This document shows, piece by piece, positions 1-8,384 of a DNA stretch of 38,454 nt. Made by a program: the position numbers and the translations under genes. The notes under the pieces were generated by a model that saw nothing but the letters and a program-made list of their open reading frames with translations, ran no database searches and was not told the origin of the DNA. Each line of letters begins with the position of its first letter. Within the stretch, counting starts at the first letter, position 1. The DNA comes from Azoarcus sp. GTDB taxonomy: Bacteria; Pseudomonadota; Gammaproteobacteria; Burkholderiales; Rhodocyclaceae. Where the stretch lies: assembly GCA_031265765.1 (NCBI GenBank), contig JAISCE010000070.1, positions 1-38,454 on the forward strand, given 5' to 3'.

Positions 1-152
1 TGGCGCAGACCGCCGATTACGCGAAACGGGCCGGGGCGGACGAAGCGCATCTTTTCATCTTCGACCGCGAATCGGGCAGACCGTGGGACGAGCGCATCTG
101 GCGGCGGACGGAGAAGTTCGGGGAAACGGACATCGCGGTTTGGGGAGCGTGA
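1..152 (+). CDS. 3' end of a PD-(D/E)XK nuclease-tailed AAA-type ATPase (partial)
   Basis: An open frame enters from the left edge (first full codon at base 3) and stops with TGA at 150-152, giving 49 residues. The tail contains GADEAHLFIFDR, PWDERIWRR and a final DIAVWGA. From memory this matches the C-terminus of a widespread family of AAA-like ATPases that end in a PD-(D/E)XK nuclease-like domain and are often found on mobile or defence-associated DNA. The ATPase part lies outside the window, so the function is not established. The next DNA is a decayed helicase fragment, which fits an accessory region. The family call is moderately confident; the reading frame is clear. Confidence 0.55.
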   Translation, partial: AQTADYAKRAGADEAHLFIFDRESGRPWDERIWRRTEKFGETDIAVWGA

Positions 153-192
153 TTCCGGAAAGCGGGAGTCGTAAGAACCCGTTTACGATCAT

Positions 193-393
193 TCAAGGCC
201 CGCTGTAGAAAAAGTAGCCGATATCGAGTTGCTTGAGGTACTCGTAACCATTGAGCTGTTCGTAGTAGGTATAGGTAACGGTATCGAACTTCGACTCGTC
301 CTGCGGAGCAAGCACGGCCTTGGCGTCGCCTCGGAAGTAGGAGCCGGTCATGGCGACGATGTGCGTCTTATCCCGCGCAATGAACTGGTCCAA
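193..393 (-). pseudogene. decayed DEAD/DEAH-box helicase fragment
   Basis: A minus-strand frame of about 66 codons contains KTHIVAMTGSYFRGD and TYYEQLNGYEYLK. I recognise this as an internal segment of a large DEAD/DEAH-box (Res-type) helicase family common on integrative elements. The only possible start is a TTG at 391-393. The same frame stays open a little further upstream and then meets a stop codon at 427-429. The fragment ends at a stop just after GYFFYSG. A full family member is many hundreds of residues long, so this is a remnant cut at both ends and not a working gene. Confidence is high for 'fragment' and moderate for the family. Confidence 0.55.
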
Positions 394-416
394 GTGTGTG
401 CCCAGCTTGTTCTCAG

Positions 417-465
417 TCCGGGAATTTCAGACGTATCGATGTCTTCGTCCGGAATTTACAGACGT
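417..465. repeat. imperfect direct repeat, two 18-bp units
   Basis: Unit 1 (417-434, TCCGGGAATTTCAGACGT) and unit 2 (448-465, TCCGGAATTTACAGACGT) differ by two one-base indels and are separated by 13 bp. They lie between the helicase remnant and tRNA-Gly. Paired sub-terminal repeats of this kind occur at the ends of some insertion sequences (IS21-type ends, for example), so this may be the scar of a lost element. That reading is inference. Confidence 0.4.
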
Positions 466-490
466 CCGCAGATAACCTTGGATGAGTATT

Positions 491-566
491 TGGAGCGGGA
501 AACGAGTCTCGAACTCGCGACCTCAACCTTGGCAAGGTTGCGCTCTACCAACTGAGCTATTCCCGC
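491..566 (-). tRNA. tRNA-Gly (anticodon GCC)
   Basis: The reverse complement folds as a standard 76-nt tRNA. The acceptor strands GCGGGAA and TTCCCGC pair perfectly, the D arm has AGCTCAGTTGGTAGAGC, the anticodon loop is CTTGCCAAG with anticodon GCC, the T loop is TTCGAGA, and the discriminator T is followed by an encoded CCA at 491-493. GCC reads glycine GGC/GGU codons. It sits directly beside the repeat pair and helicase remnant, and tRNA genes are common integration targets, but no matching attachment-site duplication was seen. Confidence 0.95.
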
Positions 567-768
567 TCGGAAAGCTCGCCATTATAGGGAGCGATTCGAG
601 TGTGTCAACTACTGCGCCGAGGTACCGCATGATCGCCATGCACGCAGAGAGGCAGGCGCCAGCACTTGTTGGCCGCGCGGCAGGGCAGGGCGCTTTGTCC
701 ACCCCACAGCCCCCGGTCAGAAAGCTCGCTCTTGAACGGCAAGGCGCTCACCGGGGCAGGGGAGACGC

Positions 769-3054
769 TCATTTCTGCAAGGCCGCCGCATCCACCACAG
801 CCAGGGCAGTAATGTTTACCAGCCGGCGCACGGTAGCCGAGGGCGTGAGGATGTGCACGGGTCTGGCGGGTCCAAGCAGGATCGGCCCGATCGAAACACC
901 GTCGCAGTTGGCCGCTTTCAGCAGATTGAAAGAGATATTGGCCGCATCGAGGTTGGGCATCACCAGAAGATTGGCTTCGCCTTTCAAGGTGGAGTCGGGG
1001 TGCAAGGTGGCGCGAATGTCGGGAGACAGCGCCGCATCGGCGAACATTTCGCCATCGCATTCGAGCGCGGGCGAGGTGTTGCGCAGGATTTCGCTGGCGG
1101 CGCGCATTTTGCGGGCCGAGGTCGATTGCGAGGAACCGAAGTTGGAATGCGACAGCAGGGCGACTCTCGGTTCGTGCCCGAAGCTGCGCAGTTCGGATGC
1201 CGCCATCAGGGCGATGTCGACGATATCTTCGGCGCTCGGGTTTTCGTTGACCTGTGTGTCGGCAATCGCCAGCACGAGGCGGGGCAACATGAGCAGGTTC
1301 ATTGCCGCGAACTGACGGGCGCCCGGTTTCAGGCCGATGACATCTCGCACATGCTGGAGGTGATATTCGTAGGTGCCGAAGGTGCCGCACACGAGCGCGT
1401 CGGCATGCCCCAGGCGCAGCAGCAGGGCGCCAAGCAGCGTGGAGTCGCGGCGGATGCGCACTTTGGCCAGGCCGGGGGTGACGCCATTGCGCGACATCAA
1501 GCCGTAGTACTCGCGCCACAATTCGTGGTAACGCGGGTCGTGCTCCAGATCGACGATATCGAAGTCGCGCCCCGGCGCGAAGTTGAGTCCGATTTTTTTG
1601 ATGCGCGCTTCGATTTCGGCGGGACGGCCAATCAGCATGGGACGGGCAAGTCCTTCTTCGACCACTTCGCGCGCGGCATGGATCACTCGCTCGTCCTCGC
1701 CTTCGGCATAGAGTACCCGCTTGTGTCCGGCAACCACTTTCTTGGCAGCCGTGAAGACGGGCCGCATGACGATGCTGGAGCGATACACAAAATCGCTGAG
1801 ACTCGCGGCATAGGCGCGCAGGTCGCCGATCGGGTGCCGGGCCACGCCCGAGGCCATCGCCGCTTCCGCCACCGCGAGCGCAATCTTGATAATCAGGCGT
1901 GGATCGAACGGTTTGGGAATGATGTAATCGGGGCCGAAAATCAGTTCTTCGCCGCCGTAGGCCGTGGCAACGACATCGCTTTGCTCGGCTTGCGCCAGCC
2001 CGGCGATGGCCTTGACGCAGGCGAGTTTCATTTCCTCGTTGATGGTGGTGGCGCCTACGTCGAGCGCGCCCCGGAAGATGAAAGGGAAGCAGAGGACGTT
2101 GTTGACTTGGTTGGGGTAGTCGGAGCGACCCGTGGCGACGATGCAATCCGGCCTCACGGCCTTGGCTTCGGCGGGAAGGATTTCGGGCGTCGGATTGGCG
2201 AGCGCGAAAATCAGAGGTTTGTCGGCCATTCGCGCGACCATCTCGGGCTTGAGCACCCCCGCTTTCGAGAGGCCGAGGAAAACGTCCGCGCCCGCGATGG
2301 CGTCGCCCAGTGTGCGATCTTCGGTTATCTGGGCGTAGCGCGCCTTGGTAGGCTCCATGTTTTCTTCGCGGCCCTGGTAGATCACACCGCGCGAATCGCA
2401 AACAAAGACGTTTTCGCGTTTCAGGCCCAGGCTCACCATGAGGTCAAGGCAGGCAATGGCCGCCGCGCCCGCGCCCGAGCAGACGAGCTTGACCTCGCCG
2501 ATTTCCTTGCCGACGATCTTGAGGCCGTTGATGAGGCCCGCCGACGAGATGATCGCGGTGCCGTGCTGGTCGTCGTGGAAGACGGGAATCTTCATGCGCT
2601 CGCGCAGCTTTTTCTCGATGTAGAAGCACTCGGGCGCTTTGATGTCTTCGAGGTTGATGCCCCCCAGCGTCGGTTCGAGCGCGGCGATGATCTCTATCAG
2701 CTTGTCGGGGTCGCGTTCGTCGAGTTCGATGTCGAACACGTCGATACCGGCAAATTTCTTGAACAGGCACCCCTTGCCTTCCATGACCGGCTTGGAAGCG
2801 AGCGGGCCGATATTGCCCAGTCCGAGAACCGCGGTGCCGTTGGTGACGACCGCGACCAGATTGCCGCGGCTGGTCAGTTCGCGTACCTGATCCGGATCGG
2901 CGACGATGGCATCGCACGCCGCCGCCACGCCGGGGGAGTACGCGAGCGCGAGATCGCGCTGGTTGGTCAAACTCTTGGTCGGAACGACCGAAATCTTCCC
3001 GCGCGTCGGCGAACGGTGATAATCGAGTGCCGCGGCGATGAAATCCTGATCCAT
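769..3054 (-). CDS. maeB: NADP-dependent malic enzyme with C-terminal phosphotransacetylase domain
   Basis: The 761-residue protein has the MaeB architecture: an N-terminal malic enzyme domain (about residues 1-420) with YSPGVA near residue 39 and the nucleotide-binding stretch [11 protein letters not shown] near residue 93, then a phosphate acetyltransferase-like domain (about 430-760). The family oxidatively decarboxylates malate to pyruvate and CO2 while reducing NADP+, in the cytosol; in characterised homologues the C-terminal domain is catalytically inactive and acts in allosteric control by acetyl-CoA. The start at 3054 is supported by AGAGGAAAA a few bases upstream. The length matches the family. 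It appears to be a single-gene unit transcribed away from the ParA gene. Confidence 0.95.
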   Translation of the reverse strand: MDQDFIAAALDYHRSPTRGKISVVPTKSLTNQRDLALAYSPGVAAACDAIVADPDQVRELTSRGNLVAVVTNGTAVLGLGNIGPLASKPVMEGKGCLFKKFAGIDVFDIELDERDPDKLIEIIAALEPTLGGINLEDIKAPECFYIEKKLRERMKIPVFHDDQHGTAIISSAGLINGLKIVGKEIGEVKLVCSGAGAAAIACLDLMVSLGLKRENVFVCDSRGVIYQGREENMEPTKARYAQITEDRTLGDAIAGADVFLGLSKAGVLKPEMVARMADKPLIFALANPTPEILPAEAKAVRPDCIVATGRSDYPNQVNNVLCFPFIFRGALDVGATTINEEMKLACVKAIAGLAQAEQSDVVATAYGGEELIFGPDYIIPKPFDPRLIIKIALAVAEAAMASGVARHPIGDLRAYAASLSDFVYRSSIVMRPVFTAAKKVVAGHKRVLYAEGEDERVIHAAREVVEEGLARPMLIGRPAEIEARIKKIGLNFAPGRDFDIVDLEHDPRYHELWREYYGLMSRNGVTPGLAKVRIRRDSTLLGALLLRLGHADALVCGTFGTYEYHLQHVRDVIGLKPGARQFAAMNLLMLPRLVLAIADTQVNENPSAEDIVDIALMAASELRSFGHEPRVALLSHSNFGSSQSTSARKMRAASEILRNTSPALECDGEMFADAALSPDIRATLHPDSTLKGEANLLVMPNLDAANISFNLLKAANCDGVSIGPILLGPARPVHILTPSATVRRLVNITALAVVDAAALQK

Positions 3055-3431
3055 GTTTTTCCTCTGGGAACACGATGATCGGCCCGGTCATGTATCGTTT
3101 CACTATTCCGGAAAACCGAAGGCGCGCATTCTATCTTTCCGGACAAGGATGCGTATAGGGTAATTGGTTCGGGGTTTACCCTCGGTTTCGCCGTCCGGCA
3201 GCGGGATTCCGTGCGGGGTGATGCTGAAAGACTATCCCGGACGATAGGCGCGGCATGGCGTCTTGCCTGTCCGCTGGATGAATTGCGCCTCGCGTCCCGG
3301 ATGCGATTTCAGAATGGGACGGGTTTTACAATGACGAAAAGATTTGCGGGAAATACGCCAAAACGCATTCATTTTTCGATCAACAACGCGCACAATTTCA
3401 TGCTTGGCGGACAACTTGGGGAAAAACGGCA
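3055..3431. other. divergent intergenic region, maeB / parA-like gene
   Basis: This 377-bp spacer separates two divergently transcribed genes and must hold both promoters. I saw no convincing -35/-10 pair on either strand, no hairpin terminator and no RNA gene. Short open frames in it lack a good ribosome binding site and protein-like composition. Confidence 0.5.
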
Positions 3432-4226
3432 ATGCGGCGCGTAGTGTTCAACCAGAAAGGCGGTGTCGGCAAATCCACCATTACTTGCAACCTGGCGGCG
3501 ATCGGCGCCCAGAAAGGCAAGCGCACATTGGTGGTCGATCTCGACCCGCAAGGCAATTCCACGCAATACCTGCTCGGCGGCAACGCCGCCAGGCCGAAAA
3601 ACACCCTTGCCGATTTTTTCGAGCAAAGCCTGACTTTCCGGCTCGACCCCAAGAAAACGATCGAATTCGCAGTGGCCACGCCTTTTGAACGCCTCTCGGT
3701 GCTGCCTTCGCATCCGAGTCTCGAAGAACTGCAAGGCAAGCTGGAATCCCGCTACAAGATTTACAAGTTGCGCGAGGCGCTCGACGAAATTGCCGCAGAC
3801 TTCGATCAGGTGTTCATCGACACGCCGCCCGCGCTCAACTTTTTCACGCGCTCGGCCCTGATCGCCGCCGATGCCTGCCTGATTCCGTTCGACTGCGACG
3901 AATTTTCGCGCAATGCCCTGTATTCGCTGCTCGCCAATACCGAAGAAATTCGCGCCGATCACAACCGCGATCTCCAGGTGGAAGGCATCGTGGTCAATCA
4001 GTACCAGCCTCGCGCCAATCTGCCGCAGAAAGTCGTCCAGGCGTTGATCGACGAGGGACTGCCGGTGCTGCAACCCTTCCTGTCGGCTTCGGTGAGGATC
4101 AAGGAATCGCACGAACATGCGCGCCCGATGATCCATCTCGATCCCCGTCACAAGCTGACGCAGGAATTCGTCGCGCTTTACGAGGGCCTTGGCAGCAAAA
4201 AGAAAAAAACCAGGGCCGCTGCCTGA
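3432..4226 (+). CDS. orphan ParA-family ATPase
   Basis: The 264-residue protein starts almost directly with the deviant Walker A motif KGGVGKST (residues 9-16), followed by VVDLDPQGN (Walker A' region) and FIDTPPAL (Walker B region), which defines the ParA/MinD/Soj group. These ATPases position DNA or protein cargo using ATP-dependent dimerisation and nonspecific DNA binding. A Lys/Arg-rich tail (KKKKTR) could help nucleoid binding. GGGGAAAAA lies upstream of the ATG. No parB or centromere-like repeat array is nearby, so a role in chromosome or plasmid partition is not shown; it is an orphan member whose cargo cannot be named. The next gene downstream is convergent (the recombinase). Confidence 0.85.
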   Translation: MRRVVFNQKGGVGKSTITCNLAAIGAQKGKRTLVVDLDPQGNSTQYLLGGNAARPKNTLADFFEQSLTFRLDPKKTIEFAVATPFERLSVLPSHPSLEELQGKLESRYKIYKLREALDEIAADFDQVFIDTPPALNFFTRSALIAADACLIPFDCDEFSRNALYSLLANTEEIRADHNRDLQVEGIVVNQYQPRANLPQKVVQALIDEGLPVLQPFLSASVRIKESHEHARPMIHLDPRHKLTQEFVALYEGLGSKKKKTRAAA

Positions 4227-4307
4227 GTTTGTTTCCCGGACGTCCAGTCCTCTCAAGGGGTTGGCGGCGGCTTGCCGAGAACATGGGCGTTCCTCGTGCG
4301 CGTCTGC

Positions 4308-5501
4308 TCAACCGTCGTAATCGAGAAGCTTGGACAAGCCTTTCTCGCGTTTTTCCAGACGCTTTACATGGGTGTAAATCCGGCGTGTCGTATCCATCGA
4401 CCTGTGGCGAAGCTGGTCGGCGGTGTCCTGCATGGGAACGCCGGCTTCGGCATTATGGGTCGCCAAGGTGTGCCGAATCCAGTGCGCGGTTCCGGCTTCA
4501 AGTTTTTCCGCCCAATTTTCATTGACTTGCCTGATATCATCGGCCAGCCGCTTGAACAATCTTTTCAATAAGGTATTGAGGTAATTGTCGGTTATGGATT
4601 TGTTGCCCCTGTGGGCCGCGATCAGGGGCACCTCCGTTTCAGCCGCCATCGGAAAGCCGGGCAGGGACCTTGAAAGCCTGTATCTGTGCAACGCCTCCAT
4701 CGCGGGCGGGAGAAGAACGACAGGTTCCAGCTTCTTCCGGCCCTTGCCTTTGACGCGCAAGATCCACTGGCCGCGCTCACGGGCGATCCGGTTCATCGTG
4801 ACGGAAACCAGTTCATGGCGGCGCAGGCCCGTCCAATAGAGGAAAACGAGGATGAAGCGGATCCGCTCGAAGGCATGGTATTCCTGGCTTGCCGGGTCGA
4901 ATGGCCGGTAAGTGTCGATGTGCCTGAGTATCCAGTCCCAAAGCTCCTTGTCGAAAACATGCTCGATCTCGACCTCGGCTTCCTCGGCTTTTTCTTTTGC
5001 GGTAACGCCGTCGTCGAAAAGGCGGAACGGATTGCCGGCAAGGTAGCCGGCTTCCACCAGCCAGCGAAACATGCCCGAGAGGATCACCATGGCCTGCCTG
5101 GCGCTGCCGGGCTGGAGCGGCCCCCGGATCAGCACCCATCCGCGGCGCGTCCATTCGGGGTGGTTTTCCGGCATGAGGAGCCAGCCGTGGAAATCGGCCA
5201 CATCTTCGACGGTGAGGCTCGAAACGGGTTTTTCCTTGAAGGCGACGGCCCATGCGAGCAGGCGGTAAGCCTCGCGCCGGTAAGCGCGCTGGGTGTTGGG
5301 GCTTTGGCGCTTCTTCGCCTTGAGCCAGGCTTCGATCGCTTCGATATCCGTATTGGCGCCGATCAACCGCGCGGCGTTGGGCGTGCGGTTACGATTCGAT
5401 CCGCCCGAGCCGTCGAGGCGGGCATGAAGCAGGATCGTCAAATCGTGATTGTTGGGAAAATCGTCTTTGGCAGCGATGACCGTCGGCAAGTTGGCGCTCA
5501 T
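4308..5501 (-). CDS. tyrosine recombinase / site-specific integrase
   Basis: The 397-residue protein has an N-terminal SAM-like core-binding domain (about residues 50-160, with SPNTQRAYRREAYRLL) and a C-terminal catalytic domain. The catalytic set is visible: Arg in TGLRRHEL (about 227), a Lys-rich beta-hairpin VKGKGRKK (about 250), HWIRH (His 340, Arg 343), LRHRS (His 366) and the nucleophile Tyr in RIYTHV (about 376). The start at 5501 is preferred over an in-frame start 21 codons upstream because GGGGAAAG precedes it by about 8 bases. Such enzymes integrate or excise DNA by strand exchange. It is head-to-head with a toxin-antitoxin pair, suggesting a small inserted module. No att repeats were identified. 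Confidence 0.9.
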   Translation of the reverse strand: MSANLPTVIAAKDDFPNNHDLTILLHARLDGSGGSNRNRTPNAARLIGANTDIEAIEAWLKAKKRQSPNTQRAYRREAYRLLAWAVAFKEKPVSSLTVEDVADFHGWLLMPENHPEWTRRGWVLIRGPLQPGSARQAMVILSGMFRWLVEAGYLAGNPFRLFDDGVTAKEKAEEAEVEIEHVFDKELWDWILRHIDTYRPFDPASQEYHAFERIRFILVFLYWTGLRRHELVSVTMNRIARERGQWILRVKGKGRKKLEPVVLLPPAMEALHRYRLSRSLPGFPMAAETEVPLIAAHRGNKSITDNYLNTLLKRLFKRLADDIRQVNENWAEKLEAGTAHWIRHTLATHNAEAGVPMQDTADQLRHRSMDTTRRIYTHVKRLEKREKGLSKLLDYDG

Positions 5502-5602
5502 GTGATGATCTTTCCCCGGTGGACTGGCCGGAAAAGATACCATGCGGCGGGAAAGTTGCAGCAAGGACTATGATTGTATCTGAAGTCTTGATGGAGAACA
5601 TT

Positions 5603-5881
5603 ATGACTATGCAAAAAATCGAAACCTGCGTTCTTACCGCGCATGTGCCGGTTCCGCTTGTCGAGAAAATCGATCGATTGGCGGAACGTATAGAACGCTC
5701 ACGCGGCTGGATCATGAAGCAGGCGCTCTCAGCCTGGATTGCCAGTGAGGAAGAACGCGACCGCCTGACCCATGAAGCATTGGCCGATGTGGATACGGAT
5801 CGCGTCATTGACCATCAAACTGTCCAGGCATGGACGGATAGTTTGGATACTGACGAACCGCTACCTGTGCCTTTTCGATGA
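5603..5881 (+). CDS. ribbon-helix-helix antitoxin (ParD/CopG-like)
   Basis: A 92-residue protein from the ATG at 5603, chosen because GGAG lies 6 bases upstream; an ATG at 5591 and another at 5609 are alternatives. The N-terminal half (ETCVLTAHVPVPLVEKIDRL, then RSRGWIMKQAL) has the beta-strand plus two-helix pattern of ribbon-helix-helix DNA-binding antitoxins; the acidic C-terminal tail is the likely toxin-binding part. Its stop overlaps the next start as ATGA, so the two genes are translationally coupled. In this family the antitoxin also represses its own promoter, probably in the 100-bp divergent spacer shared with the recombinase gene. Confidence 0.85.
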   Translation: MTMQKIETCVLTAHVPVPLVEKIDRLAERIERSRGWIMKQALSAWIASEEERDRLTHEALADVDTDRVIDHQTVQAWTDSLDTDEPLPVPFR

Positions 5882-6153
5882 AGCTGAAATGGACAAGCAA
5901 GGCGCTTTCCGACTTGGCGCGGCTGTATGAGTTTCTGGCTCCTATAAACAGAACGGCTGCTGCACGGGCAGTGCAGACATTGACCAAGGCACCGGCCATT
6001 TTGCGTACCAATCCGCGAATCGGTAGACAATTGCCTCAATTCGAGCCGCGCGAAATACGACGGATTCTGGCCGACCACTACGAAATCCGTTACGAGATTC
6101 AGAACGAGACGATCTATGTGTTACGACTGTGGCACACCAAGGAAAATCGATAA
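5878..6153 (+). CDS. RelE/ParE-family toxin
   Basis: A 91-residue basic protein whose start overlaps the antitoxin stop by 4 bases. It shows the ParE/RelE fold pattern: MKLKWTSKALSDLARLYEFL as first strand and helices, then NPRIGRQLP, RRILADHYEIRYEI and a closing strand YVLRLWHTKENR. The partner with a ribbon-helix-helix domain makes the ParE branch (gyrase-poisoning in characterised members) more likely than the mRNA-cleaving RelE branch, but sequence alone does not settle this. The pair lies between a recombinase gene and prfB and probably arrived with the recombinase. Confidence 0.85.
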   Translation: MKLKWTSKALSDLARLYEFLAPINRTAAARAVQTLTKAPAILRTNPRIGRQLPQFEPREIRRILADHYEIRYEIQNETIYVLRLWHTKENR

Positions 6154-6174
6154 TTCCTGCGTTTTGCTGCTCAA

Positions 6175-6210
6175 CGTTAGTCACGATTATTATTGTAATC
6201 GTGACTAACG
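6175..6210. repeat. perfect 15-bp inverted repeat downstream of the toxin gene
   Basis: CGTTAGTCACGATTA (6175-6189) and TAATCGTGACTAACG (6196-6210) are exact reverse complements around a 6-base loop. There is no following T-run, so it is not a classical intrinsic terminator in either direction, although the long perfect stem could stop or stabilise the toxin-antitoxin transcript. It could also be a protein-binding palindrome just ahead of prfB, or a site linked to the recombinase. Confidence 0.75.
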
Positions 6211-6243
6211 GCTTATTGGATACATAAAACACTTGGCGGCAAG

Positions 6244-6249
6244 TATAAT
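6244..6249 (+). promoter_or_regulatory. possible -10 element of prfB
   Basis: TATAAT, a perfect -10 hexamer, lies 30 bases before the prfB start. No good -35 hexamer sits at 16-18 bases upstream, so this is a tentative call. Confidence 0.35.
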
Positions 6250-6279
6250 AATTAGTTTTTCTCCATGCCGGAGCCTTCC

Positions 6280-7384
6280 ATGGAAGCAGAACGCCAGAAC
6301 GCCATTGCCGAACGCCTCGCCGACCTCGCCGCACGCGAACGCGAATTGCGGAGGTATCTTTGACTACGACGTTAAAGCGTCGAAACTCGAAGAAGTCAAC
6401 CGCGCCCTCGAAGACCCGGCAGTATGGAACGATGCCGCGCGCGCGCAGGATCTCGGGCGGGAAAAGCGCCAGCTTGAAGACACGGTTCTGACGCTCGAAG
6501 CTGTCGGCAACGAAGCGCGCAACCTGAAGGAGCTTTTCGATCTTGCGCAGGCCGAAAGCGACGATGGCGCCTTTGAAGCGGTCGAAGACGATCTCGGCGG
6601 GCTGGCGGCGGCCATCGAAAAACTTGAATTTCGCCGCATGTTTTCACACCCGATGGACCCGGTGAACTGCTTCGTCGAAATCCAGTCCGGCGCGGGCGGC
6701 ACCGAAGCGCAGGACTGGACGGGCATGCTGGAGCGCATGTACCTGCGCTACGCCGAAAGAAAAGGCTTCGCCGTCGAATTGCTCGAAGAAAGCGAGGGCG
6801 AAGTCGCCGGCATCAAGAATTGCACGATCAAGGTCAGCGGCGAATACGCCTACGGCTATCTGCGTACCGAAACCGGCATCCATCGCCTGGTGCGCAAGTC
6901 GCCATTCGATGCCAACGCGCGGCGGCACACCAGTTTCAGTTCGGTATTCGTCTACCCGGAAGTCGACGACTCGATCCAGGTCGAAATCAACCCCGCCGAC
7001 CTGCGCATCGACACTTACCGTGCTTCCGGCGCGGGTGGGCAGCACATCAACAAAACCGACTCGGCGGTGCGCATCACCCACATCCCGACCAACACGGTCG
7101 TGCAGTGCCAGAACGACCGTTCCCAACACCGCAACAGGGACGAGGCCATGAAGATGCTGCGCGCGCGCCTCTACGAGCTGGAACTGCGCAAGCGCCAGGC
7201 CGAACAGCAAAAACTCGAAGATGCCAAATCCGATATCGGCTGGGGGCACCAGATCCGCTCCTATGTGCTCGACCAATCGCGGATCAAGGACTTGCGCACC
7301 AACTACGAAGTCGGCAACACCCAGGCCGTGCTCGATGGCGATCTCGACGATTTCATCGCCGCCAGTCTCAAGCAAGGGGTTTGA
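6280..7384 (+). CDS. prfB: peptide chain release factor 2 (programmed +1 frameshift)
   Basis: RF2 releases completed peptides at UGA and UAA codons. Translation starts at the ATG at 6280 (GGAG 6 bases upstream; the ATG at 6265 in the same frame has no ribosome site), runs 27 codons ([13 protein letters not shown] through RRYL), then meets an in-frame TGA at 6361-6363. A +1 shift resumes with GAC at 6362 and reads 340 codons to the stop at 7382-7384. The joined product is 367 residues, the normal RF2 length. The stop-recognition tripeptide SPF is at residues 207-209 and the catalytic GGQ at 252-254. As in Escherichia coli, low RF2 favours the shift, giving autoregulation. A single-frame annotation would mis-place the N-terminus. 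Confidence 0.95.
6349..6364 (+). promoter_or_regulatory. prfB programmed +1 frameshift site
   Basis: The sequence GCGGAGGTATCTTTGA followed by C carries all known elements: an internal Shine-Dalgarno-like GGAGG three bases before the slippery CTT codon, then the TGA stop followed by C (a weak termination context). It corresponds to the well-studied AGGGGGTATCTTTGAC of E. coli prfB. Confidence 0.93.
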
Positions 7385-7434
7385 TCGGGCCTGGATATAA
7401 TGCACGGCCTCTGTCACGAACCCCGGAAAACGCC

Positions 7435-8349
7435 GTGAGCACTCCGCTATTTGAATCCTCCATCAAGAGCCTGCCGCTCCTCGGACGCGGTAAAGTCCGC
7501 GACATCTATGCGGTCGACGACGACAAACTGCTGATCGTCGCCAGCGACCGGCTGTCGGCATTCGATGTCGTCCTTCCCGATCCGATCCCGGACAAGGGAC
7601 GGGCGCTCACCGCGACGGCCAATTTCTGGTTCGCCCGCCTCGGGCATGTCATCGCCAATCAGCTTACGGGCATCGCGCCCGAGAATGTCGTCGCGCCCGG
7701 CGAACGCGAACAGGTTCGCGGTCGCGCCCTCGTGGCCAAGCGGCTCAAGCCCTTGCCGATCGAAGCCGTGGTGCGCGGATATGTCATCGGTTCCGGCTGG
7801 AAGGATTACCAGGCCAATGGCGCGATATGCGGCATCGTCCTGCCGCCGGGACTGAAACAGGCGGCAAGACTGCCTCGACCGGTCTTCACTCCGGCAATCA
7901 AGGCCGAAGCCGGCGAACACGACGAAAACGTGTCCTTCGAGCAAGCGCGCGCCCATTGCGAAGCGGCCATCGGCCCCCATGGCGCGGCGCTGGCCGAACA
8001 GGCGCGCGAGGCCGCCGTCGCGCTTTATCGCGAGGCAGTCGATTACGCCGCCGGGCGCGGCATCATCATCGCCGATACGAAGTTCGAGTTCGGTGTCGAT
8101 GCCGCGGGCGCTCTCCACCTGATCGACGAAGTGCTTACGCCGGATTCTTCCCGCTTCTGGCCCGCCGCCGATTACCGCGAAGGCACAAGCCCTCCTTCGT
8201 TCGACAAACAATACGTGCGCGATTACCTCGAAACCCTCGACTGGGACAAAAAAGCGCCCGGACCAAGGCTGCCGCCAGAAGTCATCGCGCGCACCGCCGA
8301 CAAATACCGCGAAGCCTATTCTTGCCTCACCGGGCAAACGCTGCCCTGA
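7435..8349 (+). CDS. purC: SAICAR synthase (phosphoribosylaminoimidazole-succinocarboxamide synthase)
   Basis: A 304-residue PurC: it joins aspartate to CAIR using ATP in purine synthesis, in the cytosol. Recognisable stretches include [11 protein letters not shown] (residues 16-26), [19 protein letters not shown], the [11 protein letters not shown] segment, [17 protein letters not shown] and the metal/ATP region [11 protein letters not shown]. The start is a GTG at 7435; no ATG fits, and the ribosome site (CCGG) is weak, so start confidence is lower than gene confidence. It follows prfB by about 50 bp on the same strand and precedes prlC by 35 bp, so a housekeeping operon is likely. Confidence 0.95.
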   Translation: MSTPLFESSIKSLPLLGRGKVRDIYAVDDDKLLIVASDRLSAFDVVLPDPIPDKGRALTATANFWFARLGHVIANQLTGIAPENVVAPGEREQVRGRALVAKRLKPLPIEAVVRGYVIGSGWKDYQANGAICGIVLPPGLKQAARLPRPVFTPAIKAEAGEHDENVSFEQARAHCEAAIGPHGAALAEQAREAAVALYREAVDYAAGRGIIIADTKFEFGVDAAGALHLIDEVLTPDSSRFWPAADYREGTSPPSFDKQYVRDYLETLDWDKKAPGPRLPPEVIARTADKYREAYSCLTGQTLP

Positions 8350-8384
8350 AAAAACATCCGCGCTTCTCATTCCGGACCCCGACC

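Noticed and set aside
853-3078. A 741-codon open frame on the plus strand
   Set aside because: It is antisense to maeB and has no domain-like pattern or ribosome site.
3432-4226. A parAB partition locus
   Set aside because: No parB-like gene and no centromere-like repeats are next to the ParA-family gene.
7827-8384. Upstream extension of the prlC reading frame
   Set aside because: It overlaps purC in another frame with Arg-rich shadow composition; the typical N-terminus begins at 8385.
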